64,000 nucleotides of DNA from Arsenicibacter rosenii (GCF_001870735.1 NZ_MORL01000025.1:1-64000), one strand, 5' to 3'. Positions 33,390 to 44,500 are shown, counted from the stretch's first letter. The notes: a model not told the origin generated them from the letters alone. Numbers and translations are program-made.

Positions 33390-36188
33390 ATGTCTATACC
33401 TTTTGTTTCGCGTGTAATCTGGCAGGGAAAGAAGTCCGCCTATGGCCTCATGCCGGTGTGGATCAGTGTTGTCGGGATCATGATGACCGGATTACTGGCA
33501 GGTTGTGCGACCAACGAAACCGGTCCGGCCTACCGCATTGCTTTTTCGCAGTGCACCGGCGGCGATTTATGGCGGCAAACCATGCTGTCTGACATGAAGC
33601 GGGCCTTGTCATTCCACCCCGATTGCTCCCTCCTCTATGAAGACGCCAACAACAGCACCGAAAAACAAATTGCTCAGATCCGCAGCCTTGCCCGCCAAAA
33701 CATTGATTTACTGATTGTTTCGCCAAACGAAAGTGCACCCATCACCAAAGCCATCGACGATGTATTCCGGCAGGGTATTCCGGTGATTGTGATCGACCGC
33801 CGCATCAATTCAGCATCTTACAATGCGTTTATCGGGGGCGATAACGTTGAAATCGGCAGGCTGGCGGCGCGGTTTATCGGCAACTACCTGAAGGGAAAAG
33901 GCCGCCTTATCGAGGTCACCGGCCTCACCGGCTCATCGCCCGCACAAGACCGTCATCAGGGGTTTACGGAGGTTATGCGGCAATTCCCGGCCATCAAAAC
34001 CATCGCTACCTTCGACGGCCACTGGGAAAAGGACTCGGCCCGCCTGCTGGCCCAACGGCAACTGCCCGCCTTCCAGTCGGCTGACATTGTCTTTGCCCAC
34101 AACGATGTCATGGCGCTCGGTATGTATGCGGTTTGCCGCCGCAACGGACTGGCCAACCGGCTCCCGTTTGTCGGTATTGACGCCCTGCCCGGACCAACGG
34201 GCGGCATGCAGCTCGTCAGTGACGGTATTCTGAAAGCGACCTTCCTCTATCCGACGGGCGGCGAAGAAGCCATTGAAACGGCAATCCGCATTCTGGAGGG
34301 CAAATCCGTACAGCGGGAGAATGTCCTCAATTCAGTGCAGGTGGATGCCGGCAACGTAAAGGCCCTGAAAACCCAGAGCGACAAACTGCTGACCCAACAG
34401 CGGGATATTGAGCGCCAGAGCCAGCGTATTGCGGAGCTGACCCGCACCTATCTGACCCAGCGCAACACGCTGTCGATCATGCTGGCCAGCCTCATCGGGG
34501 CGATCCTGCTGGGCGCCTGGGCGTTTTATCTGGTCCGGTCTAAACAACGGGCGTACCAGATTCTGGCGCGGCAAAACGACGAAATCAGCGAACAGCGGGA
34601 CAAAATTGATCTGGTTTCGCAGCAGGCCCGGCTGGCAACCGAGGAAAAACTGCGCTTTTACTCCTACATCTCCCACGAATTTAACACCCCCCTCAGCCTC
34701 ATTCTGACCCCGACCGAAGACATGCTGTCGAAGAAAAGCGTGGGAATGGCGGAGCTGAAAAATAACCTGTCACTAGTGCAGAAAAATGCCCACCGGCTGC
34801 TCCGGCTTGTCGATCAGATGCTCGATCTGCGCAAAACCGACAGCGGCAAACTGGTACTGCGGGCGTCGGAGCAAAACGTGGTCCGTTTTATTCAGGACAT
34901 TGTCAACGACTTTAAACACAAAGCCGAGCGCCACCGCATCGACCTTCAGTTTATAGCCGAAAGTCCGGTAGTGATGCTATGGTTCGATCACGAAAAACTG
35001 GATAAGGTATTGTTCAATCTGTTGTCGAATGCCTTTAAGTACACCCCAAGGGGTGGGTTAATTCATGTATTGCTGGATGTGAAGGAAAATACGGTCCGGA
35101 TTCAGGTGCAGGATAACGGCGAAGGCATGACGACCGAGGAGCAGGCAAAGGCCTTTGATCTGTTTTACACCAACACCCGCCAGTTTAACCTCGGCAACGG
35201 CCTGGGCCTTGCGCTCTCCCGCGAATTTATTACCCTGCATCAGGGCGAGATCAGTGTGGTTTCGGCAAAAGGGCAGGGAACGACCTTCACCATCCGGCTG
35301 CCGCTGGGAAACAGCCACCTCGATGCATCAGCGATTGTCGATACGTCGGCACCGGAATTTCTTTTGCGGAAAAGTCCGTCGGCAGAGACAACTTTGCCTG
35401 ACCCTGACCAGCCTCTCGCCGGTAACAGGGCGAAAAGCAGCACCATTCTGGTCGTAGAAGACAATGACGAATTACGCGACTACCTGACCCGCCAGCTCGG
35501 CGATGAGTTCGATATCATTGCCGCCGGCACGGCCGAAGAAGGCTGGCAACGGGCCATTGACGCCGTCCCGGACCTGATTATCAGCGATATCATGCTGCCG
35601 GGCATCGACGGCCTTACCTTTACCCAACGCATCAAAAAGGACTTTCGCACGTCAACCATTCCTGTTATCCTGCTGACGGCCAAGGGACAGATCGACGCTC
35701 AGATAGCCGGAACCCGCGCCGGGGCCGATGCATACATCACGAAGCCGTTTGTACTCACCTTTTTGCGGGAAACCATCCGCACCACGCTGACCAACCGCGA
35801 GAAGTGGCAGCAACGCTATACCACCGACTATCTGACCAAGGCAGAGAACCGGCAGGAAAAGAAGTTTTTGCACGAACTTACCCTGCTGATCGAACAGAAC
35901 CTGGCCGACCCGGGTTTTGGCGTAGAACGGCTTAGTCGGGAAATGGGTATTTCGCGGGTGCAGCTGTACCGGAAAGTACAGGGATTGCTCCAGAAAAACG
36001 TCAATGAATACATCACCGAAATCAAGTTGCGGAAGGCGAAAATACTCCTGACCGAAAGTACCAAAACGGTTGCCGAAGTGGCCTATGAAACCGGTTTCAG
36101 TTCGCCGGCCAACTTTACCACCTTTTTTAAACAACAAACCGGCCGGACACCCTCCGACTACCGTAAGTCGCCGACCGGTCAATCGTAA
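33390..36188 (+). CDS. hybrid two-component system (HTCS) sensor-regulator with periplasmic sugar-binding domain
   Basis: 932 residues from ATG 33390; ATG 33450 (MPVWISVVGIMMTGLLAGCA) is also possible, giving an anchor. Order: signal anchor, a type I periplasmic-binding (LacI/ribose-like) sensor (YRIAFSQCTGGDLWRQTMLS ... GTFDGHWEKD-like), a membrane helix (NTLSIMLASLIGAILLGAWA), HisKA (YSYISHEFNTPLSLIL), HATPase (LFNLLSNAFKYTPRGG), a receiver (LIISDIMLPGIDGL) and an AraC HTH (FGVERLSREMGISRVQLYRK). This layout is that of Bacteroides BT1754, which senses fructose. The sugar porter and PfkB kinase downstream support a fructose or similar hexose signal (inference). Confidence 0.93.
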   Translation: MSIPFVSRVIWQGKKSAYGLMPVWISVVGIMMTGLLAGCATNETGPAYRIAFSQCTGGDLWRQTMLSDMKRALSFHPDCSLLYEDANNSTEKQIAQIRSLARQNIDLLIVSPNESAPITKAIDDVFRQGIPVIVIDRRINSASYNAFIGGDNVEIGRLAARFIGNYLKGKGRLIEVTGLTGSSPAQDRHQGFTEVMRQFPAIKTIATFDGHWEKDSARLLAQRQLPAFQSADIVFAHNDVMALGMYAVCRRNGLANRLPFVGIDALPGPTGGMQLVSDGILKATFLYPTGGEEAIETAIRILEGKSVQRENVLNSVQVDAGNVKALKTQSDKLLTQQRDIERQSQRIAELTRTYLTQRNTLSIMLASLIGAILLGAWAFYLVRSKQRAYQILARQNDEISEQRDKIDLVSQQARLATEEKLRFYSYISHEFNTPLSLILTPTEDMLSKKSVGMAELKNNLSLVQKNAHRLLRLVDQMLDLRKTDSGKLVLRASEQNVVRFIQDIVNDFKHKAERHRIDLQFIAESPVVMLWFDHEKLDKVLFNLLSNAFKYTPRGGLIHVLLDVKENTVRIQVQDNGEGMTTEEQAKAFDLFYTNTRQFNLGNGLGLALSREFITLHQGEISVVSAKGQGTTFTIRLPLGNSHLDASAIVDTSAPEFLLRKSPSAETTLPDPDQPLAGNRAKSSTILVVEDNDELRDYLTRQLGDEFDIIAAGTAEEGWQRAIDAVPDLIISDIMLPGIDGLTFTQRIKKDFRTSTIPVILLTAKGQIDAQIAGTRAGADAYITKPFVLTFLRETIRTTLTNREKWQQRYTTDYLTKAENRQEKKFLHELTLLIEQNLADPGFGVERLSREMGISRVQLYRKVQGLLQKNVNEYITEIKLRKAKILLTESTKTVAEVAYETGFSSPANFTTFFKQQTGRTPSDYRKSPTGQS

Positions 36189-36200
36189 ACCAACGTACTG

Positions 36201-36947
36201 ATGAATCGTTTCTTTTTGATTATGATCACCCTGAGCGGGTTGCTGACCGGCTGTGTCCGTCAAAAAACACCCGTTACTGTACAGACACAGGCGCTGACGG
36301 TTACGGATGTTGCCCGCAAACGGGAGATTCCGGTGACCCTCTACAATGCGGCCGCGCTACCGGCCCGTAAAAAACAACTGGTCATTATCAGTGCCTGCTA
36401 CCAGTGCGGCAGCAATGTATACTCGTTTCTGGCCGAAAAACTGGCCACGATGGGTTATTTCGTGGTCGGTATTCAACACGACCTGGCCAGTGATCCGCCC
36501 ATTGCGACGGAAGGGGATCTGTATACGCTGCGGATGCCGGCCTGGGAAAGCGGTGTACAGAATATTCAGGCGGTTATTGCGGAACTGCACCGGGCATACG
36601 GTCGCCTTGATACGAAGAATCTCATCCTGATCGGGCATTCGATGGGTGGCGACATCAGTATGCTTTATGCGCGGCAATACCCCGGACAGGTAGCCAAAGC
36701 CATTACCCTCGACCATCGCCGGATGCCGGTCCCCCGCGTGAGTAAACCTGCCATTCTGACCATCCGTGCCGACGAGTTCGAAGCCGACAAAGGTGTATTA
36801 CCTACTCCGGCAGAACAAAAGAAAACAGGCATTAAAATTATCCGCATGACCCGCGTCAAACACGGTGATCTGAGTGATATCGGCAGCCCGGAACTGAAAG
36901 AGGAAGTGCGCAACATGGTCGTGCGCTTTATTGAACGCGGGCAATAA
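36201..36947 (+). CDS. alpha/beta-hydrolase lipoprotein
   Basis: 248 residues. A lipoprotein signal (LSGLLTGC, Cys18) is followed by an alpha/beta-hydrolase core: LVIISACYQCGSNVYSFLAE, the nucleophile elbow LILIGHSMGGDISM (Ser), and a C-terminal His in TRVKHGDLSD. The acid is probably Asp in IRADEFEADK. Substrate unknown; esterase or dienelactone-hydrolase-like activity is plausible. It is 12 bp behind the HTCS gene, so in the same transcript, before the porter gene with its own promoter. Confidence 0.8.
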   Translation: MNRFFLIMITLSGLLTGCVRQKTPVTVQTQALTVTDVARKREIPVTLYNAAALPARKKQLVIISACYQCGSNVYSFLAEKLATMGYFVVGIQHDLASDPPIATEGDLYTLRMPAWESGVQNIQAVIAELHRAYGRLDTKNLILIGHSMGGDISMLYARQYPGQVAKAITLDHRRMPVPRVSKPAILTIRADEFEADKGVLPTPAEQKKTGIKIIRMTRVKHGDLSDIGSPELKEEVRNMVVRFIERGQ

Positions 36948-37118
36948 GACAGGTTGACTTCAGAAGCCCGGTGAATCAATGGCAAAACAGTGTGTAACAT
37001 CGGCAAAATCTGCGCGGCCGTAAACAGACCCAATAAGCTGTATATCAGAAAATTATCATTTTGATACTTTTTAAAGTATTCCGAACGAAAATCAAAAGTG
37101 ACCATAGTTTGCCTTTCG

Positions 37119-37126
37119 TAGCTTTG
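37119..37126 (+). promoter_or_regulatory. -7 promoter box (TAnnTTTG) of the sugar porter gene
   Basis: TAGCTTTG is an exact -7 match 31 bp upstream of the ATG at 37158. AT-rich sequence with ATCAAAAGTG lies just upstream, the likely HTCS-bound region. Confidence 0.5.
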
Positions 37127-37157
37127 ACCCATTCAATGCGTTACTGAAGAAACAGTT

Positions 37158-38495
37158 ATGGCACGAAAACATCGTATTTTCTTTTGGTCAGTTACCGCAG
37201 CCCTGGGCGGATTTCTGTTTGGTTTTGATACAGCCGTGATCTCCGGCGCGGAGCAATCGCTTCAGGCGCTCTGGAATCTCACCACGCTGGAACATGGCCT
37301 GACGGTATCCATTGCCCTGATCGGTACGGTAATCGGTTCGATGCTGGGCGGCATTCCGGCCGAGCAGATGGGCCGCAAAAAGACGTTGTTCTGGATTGCC
37401 ATTCTGTATCTGGTGTCATCGCTGGGATCGGCCCTGGTGAGCAACTGGTACCTGTTTCTGTTCTTCCGCTTCATGGGTGGTCTGGGTGTGGGGGCATCGT
37501 CGGTGGCAGCACCGATGTATATTACCGAAATTTCTCCGGCACAATCACGCGGCCGGCTGGTAGCCCTTTTCCAGTTCAATGTGGTGCTGGGTATATTGAT
37601 TGCCTACCTGTCGAACTTCCTGTTGCAGGACATCGGCAATCAGGCATGGCGCTGGATGCTGGGAGTCCAGGCCCTGCCGTCGCTGCTTTTCCTGATTACG
37701 GTACAGAATATTCCGGAAAGCCCGCGCTGGCTGCTGCTGAAAAAGGGACTGGTCGACGAAGCCCGTGAGGTACTCCGAATGATCGACCCTGAATCGTTCG
37801 GGCAGATTTTGCTGACGCTTCAACTGAGTGCCCATCCGGCAGAAGGCAACCCGCCGCAAAGTGTCCGGCTGTTTTCGTCGCGTTACAAAACACCCGTTAT
37901 GCTGGCGGTGCTGTTTGCGGTTTTCAACCAGGTATCAGGCATCAACGCCATTATCTACTACGCGCCCCGCATTTTTGAAATGACAGGTCTGGGCAAAAGC
38001 TCGGCCCTGCTCTCATCGGTTGGCATCGGGGTAATCAATTTAACCTTTACGTTGATCTCCCTCAATCTGATCGATCGTTTCGGCCGCCGCACCCTGATGA
38101 TTATCGGCTCCTTCGGCCTGATTATCACCCTGGGGCTCGTGTCGCGGGCGTTTTATCTTGAATCCTTCAATGGGTTGTCCGTTCCAATCTTACTCTTTAT
38201 CTACATTGCCTTTTTTGCTTTCTCGCAGGGCGCAGTTATCTGGGTATTTATTTCCGAGATTTTCCCGAACGAGGTACGCGCCAGCGGGCAGGCATTAGGC
38301 AGCTTTACGCACTGGTTTATGGCCGCACTCATCACCTTCCTGTTCCCGTATTTCGCCGAGCAGGCAGGTGGGTTTGCTACGTTTCTGTTCTTCTGTGTGA
38401 TGATGGTACTACAGCTGCTTTTCTGCTGGCGCATCATGCCCGAAACCAAAGGAACCAGCTTAGAGCAGATCGAACGAACCTTTGTCGTCCATTAA
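37158..38495 (+). CDS. MFS sugar porter (hexose:H+ symporter type)
   Basis: 445 residues with 12 predicted membrane helices. Sugar-porter signatures: GGFLFGFDTAVISGAEQSL in helix 1, EQMGRKKTL (loop 2-3), RFMGGLGVGASSVAAPMYIT, PESPRWLLLKKG at the centre, QVSGINAIIYYAPRIF in helix 7, LIDRFGRRTLM, and MPETKGTSLEQIE at the end. Members take up fructose, glucose, xylose or arabinose. It precedes a PfkB kinase by 11 bp and follows the HTCS sensor, so it is probably the uptake step for the sensed sugar. Confidence 0.93.
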   Translation: MARKHRIFFWSVTAALGGFLFGFDTAVISGAEQSLQALWNLTTLEHGLTVSIALIGTVIGSMLGGIPAEQMGRKKTLFWIAILYLVSSLGSALVSNWYLFLFFRFMGGLGVGASSVAAPMYITEISPAQSRGRLVALFQFNVVLGILIAYLSNFLLQDIGNQAWRWMLGVQALPSLLFLITVQNIPESPRWLLLKKGLVDEAREVLRMIDPESFGQILLTLQLSAHPAEGNPPQSVRLFSSRYKTPVMLAVLFAVFNQVSGINAIIYYAPRIFEMTGLGKSSALLSSVGIGVINLTFTLISLNLIDRFGRRTLMIIGSFGLIITLGLVSRAFYLESFNGLSVPILLFIYIAFFAFSQGAVIWVFISEIFPNEVRASGQALGSFTHWFMAALITFLFPYFAEQAGGFATFLFFCVMMVLQLLFCWRIMPETKGTSLEQIERTFVVH

Positions 38496-38506
38496 CCCCT
38501 ATATCC

Positions 38507-39406
38507 ATGTCACAGTCCATTATTTGCTTCGGAGAAGTACTTTGGGATGTGTTGCCAACCGGTAAACAGGCCGGCGGCGCCCCCATGAACGTTGCCGTAC
38601 ACTTACGCAACTTCGGGATGGATGCGCACCTCATCAGCCGTGTCGGATCCGACGAACCGGGGCTGGAATTACTGGCGTTTCTGCGCGACAAGAGCCTGCC
38701 GACCGCTTATGTGCAGGTGACCCATACCCACCCGACCGGTGTTGCCCTGGCCAACGTTACTGACCGTAATGAGGTGGTTTACACACTGGTGCAGCCGGTC
38801 GCCTGGGACTTCATTCAGTACGACAATACGTTAACCGATTTCTATACATCATCCATTCTGGTCTATGGCAGCCTCGTTGCCCGCAGTGAAACCAGCCGCC
38901 AGACCTTACAGACTTTACTTTCACAGGCAGCGCTAAAGGTGTTCGATGTCAATCTCCGTGCCCCTTTTTACACACCGGCGGAGATTGACTTCTTATTAAA
39001 ACACGCTGATATTGTGAAACTTAACCACCATGAACTGGCCGAAGTCTGTAGCTGGTACACCAGCGAGCCTATGACTGAGCTTCAGTGCATGGAGTTTATC
39101 AAAACAACCTTTAACATAAAAACGATCTGCGTTACGCGCGGCGAACGGGGCGCGATCCTGCTAACGCCCGACGGCTTTACCGAACACCCCGGTTTCAGGG
39201 TATCGGTTGAAGACACTATCGGCAGCGGTGATTCGTTTCTGGCCGCCTTCCTGAGCATGTACCTGGCCGGAGAAGCTCCCGAGCAGATCCTGCACCATGC
39301 CTGTGCGGTCGGTGCCTACGTGGCCACGCAGCGGGGAGCCACACCACTCGTGACGCCGGAAGCCCTCACAACAGTCTATAAAAATCTTAGCCCGATACTC
39401 AATTAA
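38507..39406 (+). CDS. PfkB-family carbohydrate kinase, probable fructokinase
   Basis: 299 residues of the ribokinase/PfkB fold. It starts with IICFGEVLWDVLPTGKQAGG and APMNVAVHLRNFGM (sugar-binding Gly-Gly), with the anion-hole and catalytic Asp in DTIGSGDSFLAAFLSMYLAG. The FGEVLWDVLPTGKQAGGAP opening is characteristic of bacterial fructokinases. It would phosphorylate the sugar brought in by the porter 11 bp upstream. Two-gene operon ending at the terminator 39566-39592. Confidence 0.9.
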   Translation: MSQSIICFGEVLWDVLPTGKQAGGAPMNVAVHLRNFGMDAHLISRVGSDEPGLELLAFLRDKSLPTAYVQVTHTHPTGVALANVTDRNEVVYTLVQPVAWDFIQYDNTLTDFYTSSILVYGSLVARSETSRQTLQTLLSQAALKVFDVNLRAPFYTPAEIDFLLKHADIVKLNHHELAEVCSWYTSEPMTELQCMEFIKTTFNIKTICVTRGERGAILLTPDGFTEHPGFRVSVEDTIGSGDSFLAAFLSMYLAGEAPEQILHHACAVGAYVATQRGATPLVTPEALTTVYKNLSPILN

Positions 39407-39565
39407 CCCTCCGGAGCGGTGCTTTGTCTCCGGACGAACATTGCTCCGCCTTGTATTTACCAAACCTATGATGAAACGGTAGACTGGCCGCAGACAACCT
39501 GCCTGCGGCTATCTATCTTTACGTAGCCGTATTATTACCTGATCTACCTGCCATAACGCAGTACG

Positions 39566-39592
39566 AAAGCCCGGCCTATGCCGGGCTTTTTG
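39566..39592 (+). terminator. intrinsic terminator of the porter-kinase operon
   Basis: AAAGCCCGGC (39566-39575), loop CTAT, GCCGGGCTTT (39580-39589), then T-run. A perfect 10-bp stem. It lies 160 bp after the kinase stop; nothing else is recognisable in 39407-39712 except a short dyad TCTGG-TAT-CCAGA at 39656-39668. Confidence 0.9.
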
Positions 39593-39712
39593 TATAAACT
39601 AACCAGGAAACAATCGGTACATTCCTAAGAATCAATACCGTTTACGGCTCACTTATCTGGTATCCAGAATAAAAATCAAAAACCATGCACGGCGGCGCGG
39701 GTTTGTTTAACG

Positions 39713-41578
39713 ATGGCATCAAGCAACGTTATGACAAACGGTATAGATATACAGAAAAGAACCATTGGCGTTAATTTCCCGGATAACCAACTGGCACATA
39801 TCTGCTTATGGGCTCCATTGACAGAAAAGGTTACCGTTTCTGTCTGCGATAAAAACACACCTGTTGAGCTGTCAAAAAACAAATATGGCTACTGGACCGG
39901 CACAACAGATGTGCTGCGGCCAGGTGATCTCTATCAGTTTATCCTGAACGAGCAACTGGCCCGGCCCGATCCGGCATCGCTCGCCCAGCCCGGCGGCCCT
40001 CATGGCCCGTCGATGGCGCTCAGCCTCCGCGATTTCGGCTGGACAGACCAGACCTGGAACAACATCGACCTCAGCGATTATATTTTTTACGAACTGCATA
40101 CCGGTACCTTTTCACCGGAAGGCACGTTTCAGGGCATCGAACAGCGGCTCGATTACCTGAAAACGCTCGGCATTACGGCTATCGAGATTATGCCGGTGGC
40201 CCAGTTTCCCGGAGCCCGCAACTGGGGTTATGACGGCGTTTTCCCGTTTGCTGTTCAGCACGAATATGGCGGCGTCCGGGCCCTGCAGCAACTGGTGGAT
40301 ACCTGCCACCGGAAAGGACTCGCCGTGGTGCTCGATGTCGTCTACAATCACATCGGGCCGGAGGGCAATTACCTGACCGATTTCGGGCCGTATTTCACCA
40401 GCAAGCACTGCACCCCCTGGGGAGATGCCATTAACTTCGACGATGCCGGTTCAGATGGCGTACGGCAGTATGTGATTGACAATGTGCTCATGTGGTTCCG
40501 CGACTTTCACATCGACGCCCTGCGACTCGACGCTGTCCATGCGATCAAGGATCTAAGTCCGGTGCATATTCTGCGCGATATCCGGTACCATGTTGACCGG
40601 CTGATGGAGCAGACCGGCAACCGCCACTACCTGATCGTAGAATCGGACCTCAATGATCCGCTGCTGATCGATCAGCCATCGGTAAACGGCTATGGGATGG
40701 ATGCCCAGTGGATTGATGAGTTTCATCATTCGCTGCGCGTAACGGCTGGCGGCGAACGAAAAGGGTATTATGCCGATTTTGAAGGACTTACGCACCTGGC
40801 TAAGTCTTATCAGGATGCGTATGTGTATGAAGGCCAGTATTCTCCTCACCGGCAGAAAGCCTTCGGCCGCCGCGCCGAACGGAATCCGGGGCAGCAGTTT
40901 GTGGTGTTTTCACAAAATCACGATCAGGTAGGCAACCAGATGCTGGGCGAACGGTCGGCACACCTGTTTGGCTTCGAAATGGCGAAATTGCTGGCGGGAG
41001 CCGTGCTGGTAAGTCCGTTTTTACCCCTGCTGTTCATGGGTGAAGAGTGGGCCGAATCCAACCCGTTTCTTTACTTCGTCAGTCATACCGATGCTGATCT
41101 GGCCGCAAAAGTGCGCGAAGGCCGCAAAAAGGAATTTGCTGATTTTCACGGCCATGACGACTTCCCCGACCCGGTGGCAGAAGAAACCTTTACGCGGTCG
41201 AAACTACAATGGGACTTGCTGGCCGAAGAGCCTCACCGCACCATGCTCCGGTATTACCGGCAACTGATCAGGCTCCGGAAAGAACACCCTGCCCTGCGGT
41301 CAACCAATCGCTGGCAGCTTCATATTGCGGTCAATGAGGTGGCTAACACCATTCAGCTGCATCGCTGGCACAGTGGTCAGCATGTACGCTGCCTGATGAA
41401 TTTTTCCATGAAAACTCAGACGGTCAGCCTGGCCGAACCAGCAGCGACATGGCACAAACTAGTTGATTCGGCCGCCCCTGACTGGATGGGGCCGGCGGCT
41501 GCCCCTGATACCCTGACTGCCCCTGCGGTAGTGGATTTACAACCCCAATCACTATTGATTTATCAGAACCATGTATAA
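39713..41578 (+). CDS. treZ: malto-oligosyltrehalose trehalohydrolase
   Basis: 621 residues, GH13 family. The N-terminal beta-domain (LAHICLWAPLTEKVTVSV) is followed by a TIM barrel. Family motifs: GITAIEIMPVAQFPGARNWG, the nucleophile Asp in IDALRLDAVHAI, the general acid Glu in LIVESDLNDP and Asp in FSQNHDQVGN. TreZ releases free trehalose from the malto-oligosyltrehalose made by TreY. Start at 39713 or the nearby ATG at 39731. The stop overlaps the treY-malQ start by 8 bp. Trehalose made this way serves as stress protectant or reserve. Confidence 0.95.
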   Translation: MASSNVMTNGIDIQKRTIGVNFPDNQLAHICLWAPLTEKVTVSVCDKNTPVELSKNKYGYWTGTTDVLRPGDLYQFILNEQLARPDPASLAQPGGPHGPSMALSLRDFGWTDQTWNNIDLSDYIFYELHTGTFSPEGTFQGIEQRLDYLKTLGITAIEIMPVAQFPGARNWGYDGVFPFAVQHEYGGVRALQQLVDTCHRKGLAVVLDVVYNHIGPEGNYLTDFGPYFTSKHCTPWGDAINFDDAGSDGVRQYVIDNVLMWFRDFHIDALRLDAVHAIKDLSPVHILRDIRYHVDRLMEQTGNRHYLIVESDLNDPLLIDQPSVNGYGMDAQWIDEFHHSLRVTAGGERKGYYADFEGLTHLAKSYQDAYVYEGQYSPHRQKAFGRRAERNPGQQFVVFSQNHDQVGNQMLGERSAHLFGFEMAKLLAGAVLVSPFLPLLFMGEEWAESNPFLYFVSHTDADLAAKVREGRKKEFADFHGHDDFPDPVAEETFTRSKLQWDLLAEEPHRTMLRYYRQLIRLRKEHPALRSTNRWQLHIAVNEVANTIQLHRWHSGQHVRCLMNFSMKTQTVSLAEPAATWHKLVDSAAPDWMGPAAAPDTLTAPAVVDLQPQSLLIYQNHV

Positions 41579-44500
41579 TCCAATCTCAACGTACCGGATT
41601 CAATTCCATAAAGACTTTACATTCACCGATTTTGAACAAATCATACCTTATCTGCATCAGCTCGGGGTTAAAACCATTTATGCCTCCCCGGTTTTTGCGG
41701 CTACTCCCGGCAGTAGCCACGGGTATGATGTCGTTGATCCGCAGCAGATCAACCCCGAAATCGGCACGCTGGAGCAGCTCAGAGCAATCAGTAAGCGGTT
41801 GAACGAGCTGAACATGGGCTGGATTCAGGACATTGTCCCGAACCACATGGCCTTCGACACCACGAATGCGTGGCTGATGGATGTCCTCGAAAAAGGGCAG
41901 CAATCGGCCTATGCGTCTTTTTTTGACCTGACCTGGAACAGCCCGGTCTATCACGGCCGGCTGATGGTTCCGTTTCTGGGCGCACCGCTTGACGAAGTGA
42001 TTGAAAACGGTGAACTCACGATTGCTTACCAGCATGATCGCTTCGAACTGGTTTATCACAAGTCGGCCTGGCCGCTGCACCTGCGGTCTTATGCAACGAT
42101 CCTGCATGCCTGTCCGGAACAGGCCAGCGATGCCATCCGGCTGCTGCTCGAACAAATCCATCAGTTGCAGCAGGTAAAGGAGGCAACCGCCTGGCGCGCC
42201 GGTTTTGAGGAAATAAAACTCCAGCTGACAGCCCTGCACAACGACGGCGCCACGCGGGTATACATCGAAGCGTGTCTGCACCACCTCAACGACCAGCCGG
42301 AGCAAATCAGTACCATTGCCCATGAGCAGATATACCGGCTCTGTTTCCATCAGGAAACGGACTATCAGATCAATTACCGGCGTTTTTTTACCGTCAATGG
42401 TCTCATTTGCCTCAATATCCAGCATAAACCGGTCTTCGACGCCACTCATACGCTGATTAAGCAGCTTGTTGACGAAGGCGTTTTCCAGGGCCTGCGCGTC
42501 GATCATATCGACGGACTCTCCGACCCGACCCTCTACCTGGATAACCTCCGGGAGCTGGCAGGGGATGAGACCTATATCGTTGTCGAAAAAATCCTCGAAC
42601 CCGATGAAAAGCTGCCTTCCTGCTGGCCCGTTCAGGGGACAACCGGCTACGGTTATCTGTCGATGGTGAATAACCTCTTTACCCGTACCAAAAGCGAAGC
42701 AAGCTTTACCCGCTTTTACCAGCAGCTGCTGGGTGAAAAAATAAAAATTTATCAGGCCCTCAACGAAAAGAAAGCGTACATTCTGTTCGAACACATGGGC
42801 GGCGAACTCGACAACCTGACTGCTTTTTTCGGTGAACTTGCCCTGATTCCGCAGGAGGAACTGACTGCTGTTCCGGCCGATATGCTCCGGCAGGCCATTG
42901 GTCAGTTTCTGATCGAATGCCCGGTTTACCGCTACTACGGCCATCATTTCCCGCTCGACAAACCAGAGACAGCGGCCGTAGCCGACATCTTCGCGCGCGT
43001 CCGCCGGCACAGCCCCGAACTGGAGCCCGCCGTTGCGCTGCTCGAAAAAGCCCTGCTCCAACTACCGCTCCTGAATGATGCGGACTATAACAGCCGGGCA
43101 GTCCGCTTCTATCAACGCTGCATGCAGTTTACCGGCCCGCTGATGGCCAAGGGCATGGAAGATACGCTGATGTATACCTACAACCGCTTCATCGGCCATG
43201 ATGAAGTCGGTGACTCACCGACCTTCTTTGGCCTGACCGTACCCGAATTTCACCGGCTGATGGCCGACCGGCAGACCAACTGGCCGCTTGCGCTCAACGC
43301 TACATCTACCCACGATACCAAACGGGGCGAAGACGTACGCAGCCGCCTGAATGTCCTGACCGACCTGACCGAGACCTGGATCGAAGCGGTAACACAGTGG
43401 CAGTCGCTCAACGAAGACCTGAAAACAGCCTGGCAGTCGCCGGATGATCCCTCGCTGACCCATGCCCCCGATGCCAACGACGAATACTTTATTTACCAGA
43501 CGCTGATCGGGGCCTACCCGATGCCGGAGCAGGATGCGTCAGATTTTGCGGGCCGGATGGAGGAATACCTCGAAAAAGCCTTGCGCGAAGCCAAACGGCA
43601 TTCATCATGGAGCGAACCGAATGAAGCCTACGAACAGGCGGCAAAAGATTTTGCGACCGGACTGCTGGATAAAGACCGCCCGTTCTGGAAACATTTTGAT
43701 CAGTTCCGCCGTCAGGTAGCCGATTTCGGCATGGCCATTTCGCTGGCACAGGTACTGCTCAAATTCACCTGTCCCGGCACACCCGACGTTTATCAGGGCT
43801 GCGAAGGCTGGGACCTTAGCCTGGTCGACCCCGACAACCGGCGGCCCGTAGACTACGAAGCCCGTAGCAAAGACCTCACCGAACTGAACACGTCCGGCCT
43901 GTCTGACGGTTGTGAACATTTATGGGCATGCCGGTACGACGCCCGCATCAAGCAATGGCTGATCCGGCAGCTGATGCAGGAGCGGCAGCAGTTACCCGAT
44001 TTATTTGCTCACGGTCAGTACCTGCCGCTCCAGGTAACGGGTTCGTATAAAGACCAGGTCATTGCCTTTGCCCGGCGCCACAAGCATACCTGGGTGGTGG
44101 TGGCCGTACCGCTCGGGTTGGCGCAGTTGTCAGAAGTCCAGAAAGCCCCGATCGATGCCCTCGACTGGAAGGATACCCGCATCCTGCTACCCGACGAAGC
44201 TCCCGCCTACTGGGTCAGCCAGCTTCATCAGGCTACGGGTAATACGGCGGACGGCATTGCAGTTCAGTCTGTTTTCGATAGCTTACCAATCGCCCTGCTG
44301 CACCTGCCCTACACGCCCAAAGAGCGCAAAGCCGGTATTCTGATGCACATTACTTCGTTGCCATCAGCCTTTGGCATCGGTGATTTCGGGCCGGAAGCCT
44401 ATCGGTTTGCCGACGCCCTGAACCGGAGCCATCAGGCCTACTGGCAGATTCTGCCCCTCAACCCGGTAGAGGCCGGGCAGGGCCATTCGCCCTACAGCTC

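Noticed and set aside
39638-39648. CCG-TTTA-CGG core like the enhancer dyads, before treZ
   Set aside because: The outer bases do not match, there is no second site 21 bp away and no sigma-54-like promoter follows.
39656-39668. Short dyad TCTGG-TAT-CCAGA as a treZ operator
   Set aside because: Arms of only 5 bp and no second site or neighbouring regulator, so it is mentioned but not listed as a feature.
41586-43061. Minus-strand frame of 491 codons opposite treY
   Set aside because: It is a mirror frame of a GC-rich gene whose plus-strand catalytic motifs are unambiguous.
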